Source: a bacterium
GTDB lineage: Bacteria; UBP15; UBA6099; JAJRTR01
DNA length: 45,200 nt
Direction of reading: 5' to 3'
Assembly (NCBI GenBank): GCA_024278215.1
Contig: JAJRTR010000153.1
Coordinates: 1-45,200, forward strand
Part shown: positions 18,580 to 27,061 of the stretch, piece after piece
Position numbering within the stretch: position 1 is the first letter of the stretch
Layout of the letters: each line of letters begins with the position of its first letter
Made by a program: the position numbers and the translations under genes
Notes under the pieces: generated by a model
Told to the model about the DNA's origin: nothing
Database searches by the model: none
What the model saw: only the letters and a program-made list of their open reading frames with translations

Positions 18580-19254
18580 ATGGGAACTACAGTAGCTCTG
18601 AAAATGAAAGTACGTGAAGAAAAAGGGAAAGGCCCCATGCGCAGAATAAGGGAAGCGGGCATGGTTCCGGCGATTCTATACGGCGGCGGCAGCAGCCCGT
18701 TGCCGCTTAAAGTCGAATACAATGTGGTCGAAAGGGTACTTGCCAAACAGGCCAAGAATCCTATTCTCGACCTGGATATTGAAGGTCTGAATGAAAAGAC
18801 ACTCGCGATGTTCAAAGATATCCAGCAGGAAACCATCTCAAGCAAGATACTGCACCTGGACCTGTTGCGCATATCTATGGATGAGAAGGTTGAGATTGAG
18901 GTCAAGATCGTTCTCGTGAACGAAGAGACGGTGAGGAAGAGCAGCGGCATTGTGCAGCAATTGCTTAATAAGGCTGTTGTCTCATGCCTGCCGATGGATA
19001 TTCCCGAAAATATTGAACTTGATCTCTCGGAAGCCGAGATCGGCATGTCCTATAAAGTCTCCGACCTGAAAGTTCCCGAAGGTGTCGAGTTCATGCTGGC
19101 GGAAGATGATACAGTCCTTTCGATCCTTGCCCCGAAGGTCGAGGAAGAGCCGGTCGTCGAAGAGGGCGAAGAAGGCGAAGCCGAAGAAGGAGCAGAAGGC
19201 GAAGAAGGCGAAGCGAAAGAGGGCGAAGAAAGCGAAGGAAAAGATTCAAAATAA
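18580..19254 (+). CDS. rplY: 50S ribosomal protein L25 (CTC/TL5 type)
   Basis: This protein binds 5S rRNA in the large subunit. Its 224 residues match the two-domain CTC/TL5 form: an L25 domain (about 1-93; MRRIREAGMVPAILYGGG and the VERVLAK region) and a second beta domain (about 100-185). A Glu/Gly-rich tail (about 190-224) of alternating EEGEEGE repeats is common in this family. The ribosome site AAGGGATG precedes the ATG. It is co-oriented with prs, and a terminator follows. Confidence 0.96.
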   Translation: MGTTVALKMKVREEKGKGPMRRIREAGMVPAILYGGGSSPLPLKVEYNVVERVLAKQAKNPILDLDIEGLNEKTLAMFKDIQQETISSKILHLDLLRISMDEKVEIEVKIVLVNEETVRKSSGIVQQLLNKAVVSCLPMDIPENIELDLSEAEIGMSYKVSDLKVPEGVEFMLAEDDTVLSILAPKVEEEPVVEEGEEGEAEEGAEGEEGEAKEGEESEGKDSK

Positions 19255-19273
19255 CTTATTGTCGAACTACCAA

Positions 19274-19311
19274 AACGCCGGGCCGGCATATCTCAAAGCC
19301 CGGCGTTTTTT
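19274..19311 (+). terminator. Rho-independent terminator after rplY
   Basis: AACGCCGGGC pairs perfectly with GCCCGGCGTT over a 14-base loop, followed by a T-run. It separates the prs-rplY unit from the ccm operon. Confidence 0.92.
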
Positions 19312-19352
19312 CATTTGGCGCTTATGTTTCAGATTTGTTCTCCCGATTTTTG

Positions 19353-19380
19353 GCCCGCATTGGTGAAATATGCGGGTTAA
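19353..19380 (-). repeat. Short palindromic repeat (REP-like) before ccmA
   Basis: This is the best-paired copy, on the minus strand: TTAACCCGCAT, loop ATTTCACCA, ATGCGGGC. It lies between the rplY terminator and ccmA. The open frame upstream of ccmA reads through it, which argues for the later ccmA start. Confidence 0.72.
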
Positions 19381-19412
19381 GCATGATAGAATATTATCGA
19401 ATTGCGGCTGTT

Positions 19413-20036
19413 ATGGCAGAGAATCTGATACAGGTACATGGAATCAAAAAGCGGTTCGGGACACACCTGATATTCAAGGATATCAATATGGAGTTGAGAC
19501 CGGGCGATTCGCGCTGTATATGGGGTCCGAACGGATCGGGCAAAAGCACACTGCTGAAAATTGTCGCGGGGCTGCTGAGACCGACTTCCGGCAGTGTCGA
19601 GTACTGCGTCGACGGGGCGTGCGGCCGCCCGGCGGTGTTCAGGAATTCCATCGGTTTCGTCGCGCCGGATGTCGTGCTTTATGGTGAACTCACACTGCGC
19701 GAAAACCTCGATTTCCTTTCGCAATGCAGGGGTATCACCCGCAACGTCGATTACGAAAACGAACTTGTCGAACGTCTGTTCCCGGAGGGACTGAGGGACG
19801 ATCTCGTGGGCGCGTTTTCGTCCGGCATGAAGCGAAAGGCGCAGTTTATCGCCGGTTTATGCCACAAACCCGCCGTGATTTTTCTGGACGAACCGACTTC
19901 ACACCTCGACGAAGCGGGCCGCGCGGAAGTTGCGAATATTATCAATACCCTAAAGAATGATAAAATATTATTGATTGCCAGCAATGACCCTGACGAACGT
20001 AGCTGGTGCGGAGAGACGCTTGAGCTTCATATCTAA
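19413..20036 (+). CDS. ccmA: Heme exporter ATP-binding protein CcmA
   Basis: CcmA is the ATPase of the CcmABCD complex, which frees heme-loaded CcmE for cytochrome c assembly. This 207-residue protein has Walker A WGPNGSGKST, ABC signature FSSGMKRKAQ and Walker B VIFLDEPTSHLDE. An in-frame ATG at 19383 also exists; neither start has a strong ribosome site, but the 19413 start best matches the family and avoids the palindrome at 19353-19380. It overlaps ccmB and opens a run of six tightly packed ccm genes. Confidence 0.88.
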   Translation: MAENLIQVHGIKKRFGTHLIFKDINMELRPGDSRCIWGPNGSGKSTLLKIVAGLLRPTSGSVEYCVDGACGRPAVFRNSIGFVAPDVVLYGELTLRENLDFLSQCRGITRNVDYENELVERLFPEGLRDDLVGAFSSGMKRKAQFIAGLCHKPAVIFLDEPTSHLDEAGRAEVANIINTLKNDKILLIASNDPDERSWCGETLELHI

Positions 20037-20688
20037 AACCTGCGCTGTTGTCCGCAAAGACGGCATGTCGGAGTTTCGCACACGATACGCGCTGAACTCG
20101 GCACTTTTATTTTGCGTTACATGTGTTTTTGTCGTGAGTTTCGCAGTGAAGGGAACTGTGCAGGACACGCGCATAGTGTCCGCGATGTTGTGGGTGATAC
20201 TCTTCTTTTCGGCAATGACAGGGTTGTCGCGCGCATTCATAAAAGAGGAAGACCAGGGCACGATGAACCTCCTGCGGCTTTCCTGCGAGCCGGGGCCGTT
20301 GTTTTTCGGCAAGTTCCTGGTAAATTTTCTGCTTTTATTAGCGGTAGTAGTGATAGCGACACCACTTTTCTTTATAATGATGAATGTTGCACCCGGCAAT
20401 CCGGCATTTTTATGCGCCGCATTGCTGCCGGCATCTGCGGCGATGTCTGCGATCTGTACACTCGTATCGGCGATTATCGCAGGCGCAAGGGCGCGGGGTA
20501 TGCTCTTCCCTATACTCGCCTTTCCAGTCCTGCTGCCTGTGTTCTGGGTCGCGGTGGACGCTACAGACATAGCGATGTCCGCGAGAGGTGCGTGGCAACA
20601 TTCGAATATGCTGCTGTTCCTTGGATGCTATGCCGTGGCCGGAGTAGTGGGCGGCAGTTTTCTGTTCGAATACATTTTCGAGGAGTAA
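19984..20688 (+). CDS. ccmB: Heme exporter membrane protein CcmB
   Basis: CcmB is the membrane subunit paired with CcmA. This protein of about 234 residues has six hydrophobic segments and the family's N-terminal pattern, a short amphipathic lead-in (VRKDGMSEFRTRYALNS) before the first helix. FIKEEDQGTMNLLRLSCEP matches the conserved cytoplasmic loop that contacts the ATPase. The gene overlaps ccmA by 53 bases; a TTG nine bases upstream (19975) is an alternative start. Identification rests on order and topology as much as on sequence. Confidence 0.86.
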   Translation: MTLTNVAGAERRLSFISKTCAVVRKDGMSEFRTRYALNSALLFCVTCVFVVSFAVKGTVQDTRIVSAMLWVILFFSAMTGLSRAFIKEEDQGTMNLLRLSCEPGPLFFGKFLVNFLLLLAVVVIATPLFFIMMNVAPGNPAFLCAALLPASAAMSAICTLVSAIIAGARARGMLFPILAFPVLLPVFWVAVDATDIAMSARGAWQHSNMLLFLGCYAVAGVVGGSFLFEYIFEE

Positions 20689-20701
20689 GATCGGAAAGAT
20701 T

Positions 20702-21361
20702 TTGGAAAGAGTCCTGAAGGCAACACTTTTTTTATGGATGACAGGAGTACTGTGGGGCGCGTTTTTCTATGCACCGCCCGCAAGGGGACTCGGCGACTCC
20801 GCAAGGGTTATATTTTTTCATGTGCCGGCGGCTTGGATTGCGGTGCTCGCTTTCTGCATGTCGCTGTGGCACAGCATAATAGTGCTGCGGAGCGGCAACC
20901 GTATGAGCGATATTAAAGCGGAAGTTGCGGCACGTATGGGACTGGTGTTCTGTGTGTTCGCAACTGTTACAGGCGCGATATTCGCAAAATCCGCATGGAA
21001 CAGCTACTGGAACTGGGACCCGCGCGAAACGTCGATAGTCGTGCTGCTGCTGGTCTACATGGCATATTTCGGACTTCGCTCGGCCATCGACGACCCGGAC
21101 AAACGCGCGCGACTCGCCGCTGTCTATGCGATACTTGCATTCTGCGTGATGCCGTTCCTCGTGTTCGTGCTGCCTCGCATTACTATCAGCCTGCACCCCG
21201 ACCCGCTTATCAACTCGGAAGGACAGCAGAACATCGACCAGAAAATGCGAATTGTGCTTTTCGCTGCAATTGCGGGCTTTACGGGACTGTACGCATGGAT
21301 GTACAACCTGACGGTCAGGATCGAAAGGCTTGTGAGAAAAAAGGAGGGCGAGGATGTCTGA
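20702..21361 (+). CDS. ccmC: Heme handling protein CcmC (WWD domain)
   Basis: CcmC delivers heme to CcmE at the outer face of the membrane. This 219-residue, six-helix protein has the tryptophan-rich WWD motif NSYWNWDPRET, with FFHVPAAWIAV carrying a conserved heme-ligand His before it and ISLHPDP carrying one after it. It starts at TTG with GGAAAG upstream. Its stop overlaps the small ccmD by eight bases. The length fits CcmC rather than the longer CcsA. Confidence 0.92.
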   Translation: MERVLKATLFLWMTGVLWGAFFYAPPARGLGDSARVIFFHVPAAWIAVLAFCMSLWHSIIVLRSGNRMSDIKAEVAARMGLVFCVFATVTGAIFAKSAWNSYWNWDPRETSIVVLLLVYMAYFGLRSAIDDPDKRARLAAVYAILAFCVMPFLVFVLPRITISLHPDPLINSEGQQNIDQKMRIVLFAAIAGFTGLYAWMYNLTVRIERLVRKKEGEDV

Positions 21362-21458
21362 CTGGAGTACGGTTTTCGCGGTTTCCGTTGTGCTTTTTCT
21401 GGGGATTTTCGTGTATCTTTTATACCTGGATATGAAAGTAAGGAAACTGGAGAAATAA
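21354..21458 (+). CDS. ccmD: CcmD-like small membrane protein
   Basis: This 34-residue protein has one membrane helix (FAVSVVLFLGIFVYLLYL) followed by a short basic tail (KVRKLEK), the layout of CcmD. CcmD holds CcmC, CcmE and CcmAB together. It has GGAGGGCGAGG just before its ATG. It overlaps ccmC by eight bases, and its stop overlaps the ccmE start (TAATG). Position and topology identify it; the sequence alone would not. Confidence 0.8.
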   Translation: MSDWSTVFAVSVVLFLGIFVYLLYLDMKVRKLEK

Positions 21459-21856
21459 TGAAAGCAAAACACATTATCGGAGGACTGGTCATAGTGGTTT
21501 GTGCAGTTGCCGCTGTGTACAGTCTCAGATCGGCGCTCACGCCTTACGTAAGCTTCGACGAAGCGAAGGTGTCGGGCCGGACAGTGCAGGTGGCGGGCGC
21601 TCTTGTCGCCGGCAGCCTCATTTTCGACAAACAGAAGGGCATGTACACATTCACGTTGCATGATCCCGACGGTGCTACAATCAATGTATCTACAAAGGTG
21701 ACTCTTCCCTCGAATTTCCAGCAATCAACTACAATAGTGGCAATCGGCGCTTACCGCGATAATTTCTTCCGGGCGAATCGCATACTTGTGAAATGCCCGT
21801 CGAAGTATGAGCGTGACAGCAAGGGCGATGCCCACCCCGGAGACAACCCGAAATGA
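21458..21856 (+). CDS. ccmE: Heme chaperone CcmE, Cys-type
   Basis: CcmE carries heme across the periplasmic side to the CcmF lyase. The protein is 132 residues, with a signal anchor (about 5-22), then the OB-fold (VSGRTVQVAGALVAGS, GATINVSTKV). Classical CcmE binds heme through His in an HxxxY motif. Here the matching site is KCPSKYE with C113 and Y117, so it is the CxxxY variant known from Desulfovibrio and archaea, the System I* type. The last four bases overlap ccmF (ATGA). Confidence 0.93.
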   Translation: MKAKHIIGGLVIVVCAVAAVYSLRSALTPYVSFDEAKVSGRTVQVAGALVAGSLIFDKQKGMYTFTLHDPDGATINVSTKVTLPSNFQQSTTIVAIGAYRDNFFRANRILVKCPSKYERDSKGDAHPGDNPK

Positions 21857-24081
21857 TAACAGGACAATTTTTGGTTTTAGCAGTATTCGCTCTGTGCATT
21901 GCCGTGTTCGGCGCGTACTTGATGTCGATCGGCAACGGTGAAAAAAGCGGATGGAAAACAGCGGGGCGGGCCGGTACATGGCTGATGTTTATCCTGTGCG
22001 GACTCGCGCTTGCCAATCTCCTCGTGCTTTTTCTCAACGACAGGTTTTTCGTCAAATACGTTTATGAAAACAGTTCGACCACAATGCCCGTGCTCTATAA
22101 GATTTCCGCGGTGTGGGCCGGTCAGGACGGCACATTCCTGCTCTGGCTTTTTTTCCTGACACTGACGAGCGTGTTGATGCTCCGTTCCCGCGTTGACAAC
22201 GAAAGCCGTGTGATGCTGTTCATGAAGGCGCTGGAACTGGTGATGTGTGTTCTGCTGATCCAGAAATCACCATTCATGCTGCTCGGCGGCGGTGCGACAC
22301 CGGCGGAAGGCTCCGGCATGAATCCATTGCTGATGAACCCCTGGATGGCGATCCACCCACCGGTGGTTTTCCTCGGCTTCGCGCTCACCGCGGCACCTTT
22401 CGTGATATTTTTGGGTTCGGTGTCCAAGGGCGATGCAACAGGCTGGACACGAAAAGCGAGGCCCTGGGCTATCGCCGCCCTTAGCATACTGGGCGCGGGC
22501 ATATTCCTCGGCTGCTACTGGTCATACGAAGTGCTGGGCTGGGGCGGCTACTGGGCGTGGGATCCCGTCGAGAACGCTTCTCTATTCCCCTGGATTGCGT
22601 TATGCGCACTTATTCACGGCATGATTCTGCAAACCTATCGCCGCAACTATGCTTTCTGGAACGGCGTCATGGTCACCATTGCTTACGTAATGGTCATCTT
22701 CAGCACATTCCTGACACGCAGCGGCATACTCGCCGATTTCTCTCTCCACTCATTCTCCGGTCTCGAACTCTATTACCCGCTTCTCACGGCTCTTGCAGGC
22801 ACGGCCCTGCTCGGTATCGTGATGCTTGTGAGGCAACTCGGGCTGGCGGTTGATCTGTCCGGCGAGACCAGGGGCAACCCGATGAAGCCGCTGCTCCTGA
22901 CATGGTCGATATACTTTTTCTGGATATTCTTCCTCTTTGTTTTCATCGGAACGACGTACCCGATTTTCGCAAAGATCATGGGCGCACAGCCTTCACCGGT
23001 ACAGGGCGGCTACTACAACAACACATCGGTCGTCGCGGGGATACCGATCGCGCTGCTCCTGACGGTTTGCCCAATATTATTCGGTCGTCGATCAGGCAAA
23101 GGCCTGCCGTGGTCGATGATCGCGCTATCAGTCGCGGGTGGCTGCGTCGCGGCATATTTGACGTATATCACTAAAACAGTGCATCCGGCGGTTGTGGCTC
23201 TTGCGTTTGTCGCGGCATCCGCCACAGTTGCAAATACATGGTGTTTCTTCAGCCACATACTCGCGCGTCGTATGCGGTTTACCAGCTATCTGTCACACAT
23301 CGGTGCGGCGGCGCTCATCGCTGGTTTCGTCCTTTCTTCAGTGGCATCACGGCAGGACAGGATTGTGCTGACACGCGGCGAGACAACGTCGGCATTCGGC
23401 TACAATGTTACACTTTCCGGCCTGAGTCCGACGGACACAGGCGCTCTGGCTGAATTCACAATTGAAAAAAATAAAAAATCATTCAAAGAAAATCTTGATT
23501 TCGTAAAGGATTCCATGCACAGAGTAAAACTTAATGTTCCTGCAATTCACCACAGCGCCTCCGGAGACGTATATCTATCGCCTGTGCAGATAATGCTGCT
23601 CGACTCGCAGGCAAGCGACGGCAGCGGCGAAAGCGTCATGATCGAACGCGGCAACACTTATGAAACAAAGAGCGGGCTTGAGATCACTTTCGTGAAATTC
23701 GATCTGGCGAGGATGCAGGAAATGGGCGTTGTAGGAATTGTGCTCGCGGTAAAGTTTGAAGACAGCGAACAACAGATAGTCATCGACTACGGCCCCGGTG
23801 CCGCCGAACCGGAAAAACAAAAGGTGCGTCTGCAAATAGCGCCTTTCGAGATAAGCGTGTCTTCAATAGAAGCGGCATCGGCGCGTGTGCGGCTCGAAGT
23901 GAGAAACACGAATGCAGAGACGAAACCGGAGAAAGAAAAACAGAAACAGGATGTCGCGGTAATGTTCCAGTTCAGCGTGAAGCCCTATATAGGACTGGTA
24001 TGGATGGGTATGCTGCTGCTGACCGGCGGTTCGTTGCTTGCAGTGTGGCGAAGAAGTCCGGCTGGAAAAACAAAAAACTGA
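21853..24081 (+). CDS. ccmF: Cytochrome c heme lyase subunit CcmF
   Basis: CcmF attaches heme to apocytochrome c. This 742-residue, multi-helix protein has the WWD motif GWGGYWAWDPVENASLFPW and, after it, FLTRSGILADFSLHSF with a conserved His. A large extracytoplasmic domain (about 500-710) separates the last helix from the rest, as is usual. No CcmG, CcmH or CcmI gene follows, consistent with System I*. The start overlaps ccmE by four bases. There are no c-type cytochrome genes with CXXCH in the window. Confidence 0.94.
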   Translation: MITGQFLVLAVFALCIAVFGAYLMSIGNGEKSGWKTAGRAGTWLMFILCGLALANLLVLFLNDRFFVKYVYENSSTTMPVLYKISAVWAGQDGTFLLWLFFLTLTSVLMLRSRVDNESRVMLFMKALELVMCVLLIQKSPFMLLGGGATPAEGSGMNPLLMNPWMAIHPPVVFLGFALTAAPFVIFLGSVSKGDATGWTRKARPWAIAALSILGAGIFLGCYWSYEVLGWGGYWAWDPVENASLFPWIALCALIHGMILQTYRRNYAFWNGVMVTIAYVMVIFSTFLTRSGILADFSLHSFSGLELYYPLLTALAGTALLGIVMLVRQLGLAVDLSGETRGNPMKPLLLTWSIYFFWIFFLFVFIGTTYPIFAKIMGAQPSPVQGGYYNNTSVVAGIPIALLLTVCPILFGRRSGKGLPWSMIALSVAGGCVAAYLTYITKTVHPAVVALAFVAASATVANTWCFFSHILARRMRFTSYLSHIGAAALIAGFVLSSVASRQDRIVLTRGETTSAFGYNVTLSGLSPTDTGALAEFTIEKNKKSFKENLDFVKDSMHRVKLNVPAIHHSASGDVYLSPVQIMLLDSQASDGSGESVMIERGNTYETKSGLEITFVKFDLARMQEMGVVGIVLAVKFEDSEQQIVIDYGPGAAEPEKQKVRLQIAPFEISVSSIEAASARVRLEVRNTNAETKPEKEKQKQDVAVMFQFSVKPYIGLVWMGMLLLTGGSLLAVWRRSPAGKTKN

Positions 24082-24106
24082 AGACGGCGGATGTTTATTT
24101 AATGCG

Positions 24107-24781
24107 ATGACTGAAGAAATAAAAGAGACAAGAAAAAAACTGATCGGAGACTTGCACAGGCTCCGGCCTTACATGAGAAGTGAGTACAGGGCAATGCTCG
24201 GCGATGCCGGCATACCCGAGATGGACGAAAAATTATATCGCGAAAAAGTATTCGACTTCGAGCGCGCCCCCCATGTCGAAAAAAATGGCATAGAAAAAGC
24301 AATCGATATTATCGGAGCGGTAAGCGCGGATGTCTTTCCGAACACTACAATATATCTCTTTACATGCCTTCAGAGAACCGAAGCGTTTCACTATGAACTG
24401 CTCAGACCCGAGAACGAACCCGGCAAAGATGAAAGCCGGTCGCTTATGTTTAAACTCGGTTTAAGAAAAACAATACGGAAGACAGCCGCCATGTTGCCTG
24501 AAAGCGCCCTGAATATATGGAGATGCAGACGGCAGCTGCTGGATGTTCTGGAGAACGAACTATGGCGCATCGAACTCGATATCGGAGAGACCGCCGAAGC
24601 TGAAAAAGTGACTAAACTGCGTATGCTCGCCGACACTCTCCATGCAATAACACCCGCGCAGCTTTCCATTTTTGAATCCGACTCCGACTTGAAGGAATCA
24701 TTCGTAAGGGAAAACGGCGAACCGGCGAAAAAACTCTTGCTTTTCGTGGCGGACAAGAACATATCCCATGCGGCGGATTGA
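24107..24781 (+). CDS. Hypothetical cytoplasmic helical protein
   Basis: This 224-residue protein is not recognised. It has no signal or membrane segment, is rich in charged residues and looks alpha-helical. A central pattern (IYLFTCLQRTEAFHYELLRP) is the least charged part. The frame is open further upstream to 24038, inside ccmF, but the ATG at 24107 gives a normal spacing of 25 bases from the ccmF stop. It is co-oriented with the ccm operon and may be transcribed with it. Confidence 0.65.
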   Translation: MTEEIKETRKKLIGDLHRLRPYMRSEYRAMLGDAGIPEMDEKLYREKVFDFERAPHVEKNGIEKAIDIIGAVSADVFPNTTIYLFTCLQRTEAFHYELLRPENEPGKDESRSLMFKLGLRKTIRKTAAMLPESALNIWRCRRQLLDVLENELWRIELDIGETAEAEKVTKLRMLADTLHAITPAQLSIFESDSDLKESFVRENGEPAKKLLLFVADKNISHAAD

Positions 24782-24853
24782 CACTTGACAACAGCATCAT
24801 TACAGCACTGGGAACGTCGGATTTTAACACCTGAATATTTTGTTCGATATATC

Positions 24854-24881
24854 TTGATTTTTACGGACAAAGATATAAACT
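24854..24881 (+). promoter_or_regulatory. Possible promoter for the ferredoxin gene
   Basis: TTGATT, a 16-base spacer and TAAACT lie 53 bases before the ferredoxin ATG. The match is weak to moderate. Confidence 0.35.
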
Positions 24882-24933
24882 GCACATAGGCAGTGAGCCG
24901 AAACAGTGCACAAAACAGAGGGAGGATAGTAAA

Positions 24934-25122
24934 ATGAAGGTAGAAGTAGACGCAGAACTGTGTGAGGGTTGTGAAACATGTATCGAGCTGGCACCGGATG
25001 TTTTCGAGATGGAAGGCGAAGTAGCTACAGTGAAAATCGACGGCGATGTCCCTGCCGACCAGCAGGAAGATGTACAGGAAGCCGCTGATTCATGCCCGGT
25101 TGAAGCCATCATCGTTTCATAG
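24934..25122 (+). CDS. Single-cluster [4Fe-4S] ferredoxin
   Basis: This 62-residue ferredoxin begins MKVEVDAELCEGCETCIELAP (shown in part). C10, C13, C16 and the late C54 (DSCPVEAI) bind one [4Fe-4S] cluster. It is acidic, as expected for low-potential electron carriers of anaerobes. GGGAGG precedes the ATG. A strong terminator follows, so it is probably a single-gene unit. Confidence 0.94.
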   Translation: MKVEVDAELCEGCETCIELAPDVFEMEGEVATVKIDGDVPADQQEDVQEAADSCPVEAIIVS

Positions 25123-25157
25123 GCTGGAAAACAGATATACAACCATTTGAGACTATA

Positions 25158-25192
25158 GCCTGCGGAGTGTGAAAACTCCGCAGGCGTTTTGT
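25158..25192 (+). terminator. Rho-independent terminator after ferredoxin
   Basis: GCCTGCGGAGT pairs perfectly with ACTCCGCAGGC over a six-base loop, followed by GTTTTGTT. Confidence 0.92.
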
Positions 25193-25457
25193 TCGTAAAG
25201 GTTCTGGTTTGCATTTCTCCACCAGAGAGAAGGTTTCAAAATAGTGCCTTTTTTATCTTCACATCAAGTTGATCCCACATATTTATCATGAAACTTTTTA
25301 TTTTTTCTGTACATACATAACCCTATTCATACTATAATGAACAATAATGAACCTGTGCGTTTCTGAACATCGGTTCTTCTTGTGAAAACATTGCAGGTTA
25401 GCCGAAAGGTGGATGTTTTTCGCATATACAAGTGGTGTAAACAGGCGGTGTGCGACT
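25193..25457 (+). other. AT-rich leader upstream of a receiver gene
   Basis: No gene is visible. A perfect TATAAT at 25333-25338 may be a -10 box, giving a leader of about 110 bases. The tandem words AATGAAC and AATAATGAAC follow it. A GAAC/GTTC dyad occurs near 25369-25380. Confidence 0.35.
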
Positions 25458-25814
25458 ATGAAAAAGATACTCATCGTTGACGATAAGGAAAGCATTAGAA
25501 CCCTGATTGAAGATGAGTTGGAGGATGAGGGATACGAAGTCCTGTCGGAATCCAGCGGCAAAGAGGCGCTCGCCACACTCGATAATATCGAATATCAAGT
25601 CGACCTCGTTATGCTCGATATAAAAATGCCGGGTATGAACGGACTGGAAGTTCTTAATGAGATAAAAAAGAAAAATAAGAACCTGCCTGTAATACTGCTT
25701 TCGGCCTACCACACATACAAACAGGACTTCTCGTCATGGGCCGCCGACGACTACATTGTCAAATCCACAGATTTTGCAGAACTGAAATCCAAGATAGAAA
25801 ACCTTATCGGTTGA
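25458..25814 (+). CDS. Single-domain response regulator
   Basis: This 118-residue receiver starts MKKILIVDDKESIR, with acidic pocket D8/D9, phosphoacceptor D54 in VMLDIKMPGMNG, switch Ser in VILLSAYHTYK and Lys in YIVKSTD. ATG 25458 is preferred over 25413 because receivers begin with this strand. No kinase adjoins it. It is convergent with rlmB, with 22 bases between their ends. Confidence 0.92.
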   Translation: MKKILIVDDKESIRTLIEDELEDEGYEVLSESSGKEALATLDNIEYQVDLVMLDIKMPGMNGLEVLNEIKKKNKNLPVILLSAYHTYKQDFSSWAADDYIVKSTDFAELKSKIENLIG

Positions 25815-25836
25815 TGTTGTGATTTTGCAACCGGCT

Positions 25837-26574
25837 CTATTGCAGCTTACCTTGGCGGCGGGCTGTTTCGAAGATGGTCGCCGCAGCCGCGACGGATATG
25901 TTTAATGATGGAAAATCCGGATTCGTGGGAATCCGCAACAGAAAGTCGGACTCGTCTTTTGTCAGCCTCGACAAACCTTCCCCCTCGCTGCCGAACACAA
26001 GAACGAGCGGCATGGCGAGGTCGTGAGTGTAGCAGTTTTCTTTCGCCCTTTCGTCCGTGCCGGCAATCCAGCAGCCCCAGTCTTTCAGCTTTCGCAATGC
26101 CTGCCGCAAGTTTGCAACTCGAGCTATCGGCACAATATCCGCGCCGCCGCATGACGTCTCATAAACCGTCTCAGTAACTTCGCAACATCGTTTTTTTTCA
26201 ATAATAAAACCATCGGCGCTCACGGCGGCTGCCGTGCGTATAATCGCGCCGAGATTCCGGGGGTCCTGAATATGATCGACCGCGATAACGAGCGCACCGT
26301 CGCCGCTGTTACGTACGTTTTCGCCTATCAGCTCGATGTCCACATATTCAAATGGTTCGCAGTGCGCTTCGATGTCGGCTGTGCGTCTGCCCCTGCCGCC
26401 GCGACCACGCGGCGAGTCGGGAGGCGCCTTGTGAATCACAATGTTTCCGCCTCGCGCTATCGACAGCAGTTCGTTGATTTTTTTATCTGAAACATATTTG
26501 GGATTGACAGTCAGCGACTTGACTCTTCCCGCCCTCATCGCTTCATATATGGAATTCTTATCTCTTATTATCAT
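25837..26574 (-). CDS. rlmB: SpoU-type rRNA 2'-O-methyltransferase, RlmB-like
   Basis: This 245-residue SPOUT methyltransferase methylates a ribose 2'-OH, in RlmB at G2251 of 23S rRNA. Its SpoU motifs are DHIQDPRNLGAIIRTA (motif 1), LVFGSEGEGLSRL (motif 2) and SLNISVAAAA (motif 3). A substrate-binding N-domain (about 1-75) includes a basic RGRGGRGRR loop. The gene overlaps ispF by 17 bases. The yacL-ispF-rlmB order matches the Firmicutes yacL...rlmB (yacO) region. The exact target base is inferred. Confidence 0.9.
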   Translation of the reverse strand: MIIRDKNSIYEAMRAGRVKSLTVNPKYVSDKKINELLSIARGGNIVIHKAPPDSPRGRGGRGRRTADIEAHCEPFEYVDIELIGENVRNSGDGALVIAVDHIQDPRNLGAIIRTAAAVSADGFIIEKKRCCEVTETVYETSCGGADIVPIARVANLRQALRKLKDWGCWIAGTDERAKENCYTHDLAMPLVLVFGSEGEGLSRLTKDESDFLLRIPTNPDFPSLNISVAAAATIFETARRQGKLQ

Positions 26575-27061
26575 CTTTTCTTATCAGGCTTGCAACGCAT
26601 CGGGCCGAGATGCCCTCGCCCCTGCCTTCGGGTCCGAGTCCTTCGGGCGATTTCGCCCTGACCCCCACTCTGTCCGGCTTGATTCGCAATGCGTTCGCCA
26701 AATTTTCCTTTATACTATTTATGTACGGTGCCAATCGTGGCTCCTGCGCGACTACTACGGAGTCGATGTTGTTGACCGAAAAACATTTTTCTTCAATCAT
26801 GCCTGCGACACTGCCGAGAAGTATCATGCTGTCGATGTCCTTATATTCGGGATTATCCGCAGGAAAAAGTGTGCCGATGTCGGGCAGGCCGGCGGCGCCA
26901 AGGAGCGCGTCGCAAACTGCGTGCACGAGCGCGTCCGCGTCCGAATGGCCTTGCAGTCCGTAAGCGAACGGTATCTCGACGCCGCCCAGTTTCAGAGGCC
27001 CCGGCGCTGCAAGCGGATGCACATCCCAGCCGATCCCAACCCTGAACAGATCGTCAGACAT
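26558..27061 (-). CDS. ispF: 2-C-methyl-D-erythritol 2,4-cyclodiphosphate synthase
   Basis: IspF forms the cyclic diphosphate in the MEP pathway of isoprenoid synthesis. It is about 167 residues long. RVGIGWDVHPL carries metal-binding Asp and His, GHSDADALVHAVCDALLGA is the family signature, and PDIGTLFP and AKSPEGLGPEGRGEGI follow. Start 27061 fits the family N-terminus and has AGGA upstream; an ATG at 27079 is less likely. It overlaps yacL by eight bases and rlmB by 17. The usual partner ispD is absent. Confidence 0.96.
   Translation of the reverse strand: MSDDLFRVGIGWDVHPLAAPGPLKLGGVEIPFAYGLQGHSDADALVHAVCDALLGAAGLPDIGTLFPADNPEYKDIDSMILLGSVAGMIEEKCFSVNNIDSVVVAQEPRLAPYINSIKENLANALRIKPDRVGVRAKSPEGLGPEGRGEGISARCVASLIRKDDNKR

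Noticed and set aside
25822-25837. MITE-like end word ATTTTGCAACCGGCTC next to the rlmB stop
   Set aside because: It has two mismatches, no second end and no duplication; chance cannot be excluded.
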